Below the pieces are notes generated by a model. That model searched no databases. It had not been told where the DNA came from and saw nothing but the letters and a program-made list of their open reading frames with translations. DNA of 64,000 bases from Durusdinium trenchii (Eukaryota; Sar; Dinophyceae; Suessiales; Symbiodiniaceae): contig CAXAMN010001237.1 in NCBI GenBank assembly GCA_963970005.1, forward strand, positions 417,194 through 481,193, given 5' to 3'. Of the stretch, positions 63,255-64,000 are shown piece after piece. How positions within the stretch are numbered: the stretch's first letter is position 1; each line of letters opens with the position of its first letter. Position numbers and translations under genes: made by a program.

Positions 63255-64000
63255 CCGCTTGGCATTTGCCAGGTGGAGGCGGCCGTGAGACCTCTTACAC
63301 ACCTACACAAGTTCAAAGCACGAATGAGACTTCAAAGCTGTGGAATGCTGTGCGTGTGTAGAGGCTATCGAGCGGTTGACGGAAAGGGAACTTGAAGTAC
63401 TATACCTGGTAGCTGCAAACAAGGTGCCAACTACACCTTTCTTTTCAAGGTGGCCTGAACAGAGTGTTTCAGGGCAGTAAACCGTGGTCTCAGGCCACCT
63501 TGAATTTAGCTTGAAAACCACAGCTACATAGCTACCCTGGGTCTCTATACCTGGCAAGGTGCCAAGGTGCCAACTACACCTTTATTTTCAATGTGGCCTG
63601 AACAAGCTAAATTCAAGGTGGCCTGAGACCACGGTTTGCTGCCATAAAACACTCTGTTCAGGCCACCTTGAAAATAAAGGTCTTGTAGCTACAATTCTGT
63701 TCCCAGGTATGGCGCGCATGAGGCTTCAAAGCTGTGGTTTTCAAGCTAAATTCAAGGTGGCCTGAGACCACGGTTTACTGCCCTGAAACACTCTGTTCAG
63801 GCCACCTTGAAAAGAAAGGTGTAGTTGGCACCTTGTTTGCAGCTACCAGGTATAGTACTTCAAGTTCCCTTTCCGTCAACCGCTCGATAGCCTCTACACA
63901 CGCACAGCAATCCACAGCTTTGAAGTCTCATTCGTGCTTTGAACTTGTGTAGGTGTGTAAGAGGTCTCACGGCCGCCTCCACCTGGCAAATGCCAAGCGG
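63255..64000. mobile_element. Inverted-repeat element, 270-bp arms
   Basis: Left arm 63,255-63,524 and right arm 63,731-64,000 are reverse complements with very few mismatches. The outer end is 'ccgcttggcatttgccaggt'. The 206-bp centre holds further shorter copies of the 'aaggtggcctgaacag' and 'ggcctgagaccacggttt' words in both orientations. The window ends exactly at the last matched base, so the arm may continue. No transposase is visible. It is best described as a non-autonomous fold-back element, with a truncated relative at 5,100-5,290. Confidence 0.88.

Noticed and set aside
1-64000. Dinoflagellate spliced-leader relics or SL RNA gene
   Set aside because: I looked for the conserved leader end (tttggctcaag) by eye and saw no copy on the plus strand. 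A computed search of both strands would settle it.

Overview
The window looks like nuclear DNA of a dinoflagellate, most probably a Symbiodiniaceae-like alga. The best evidence is an ankyrin-repeat gene (7.15-13.56 kb, + strand) whose reading frame closes only if most introns begin with GC or GA instead of GT. That donor set is an established dinoflagellate trait. Other support is a Copia retrotransposon tail, dispersed copies of a short GCGATGGCCTCCAAC-type repeat, sparse genes, and many minisatellites. No prokaryotic operon, organelle gene, tRNA or rRNA was recognised. The genus is inference.

Layout. 0-7 kb: dispersed repeats, a minisatellite (3.9-4.8 kb), an intact ORF with one ankyrin-like repeat (2.68-3.53 kb) and a possible exon at 5.7 kb. 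7.15-13.56 kb: the ankyrin gene, ten visible exons and about 18 repeats. A diverged direct repeat lies on both sides of this gene (0.29-1.38 and 15.29-15.99 kb). 16.0-16.4 kb: exon-like pieces of an unknown gene. 16.6-22.8 kb: no gene that can be defended, apart from a fold-back hairpin and repeats. 22.87-23.5 kb: a charged, coiled-coil-like reading frame broken by three TGA codons.

25.0-32.3 and 34.4-37 kb: strikingly A/T-rich blocks built of tandem and higher-order repeats, separated by a G/C-rich tandem-repeat island (32.9-34.3 kb). Within the first block, duplicated segments differ almost only by transitions, and nearly all of these have A/T in the same copy. This resembles repeat-targeted mutation or heavy deamination and is the most interesting signal in the window. 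37-39 kb: pyrimidine-rich and 18-bp minisatellites, CAG-rich stretches and one intact ORF.

39-61 kb: mixed sequence with exon-like fragments and two recent direct duplications (45.29/48.38 kb and 51.96/53.41 kb), each carrying a plausible exon. No product could be named. 61.8-62.9 kb: decayed 3' part of a Copia element on the minus strand. 63.26-64.0 kb: a near-perfect inverted repeat with 270-bp arms, cut by the window end, with a related partial copy at 5.1 kb.

Limits: all exon boundaries come from reading phase and repeat register by eye, and no similarity search was possible. Three 10-N gaps (19,381, 33,616, 56,153) interrupt the sequence. Most long ORFs in the G/C-rich parts are open on both strands and were not called genes.
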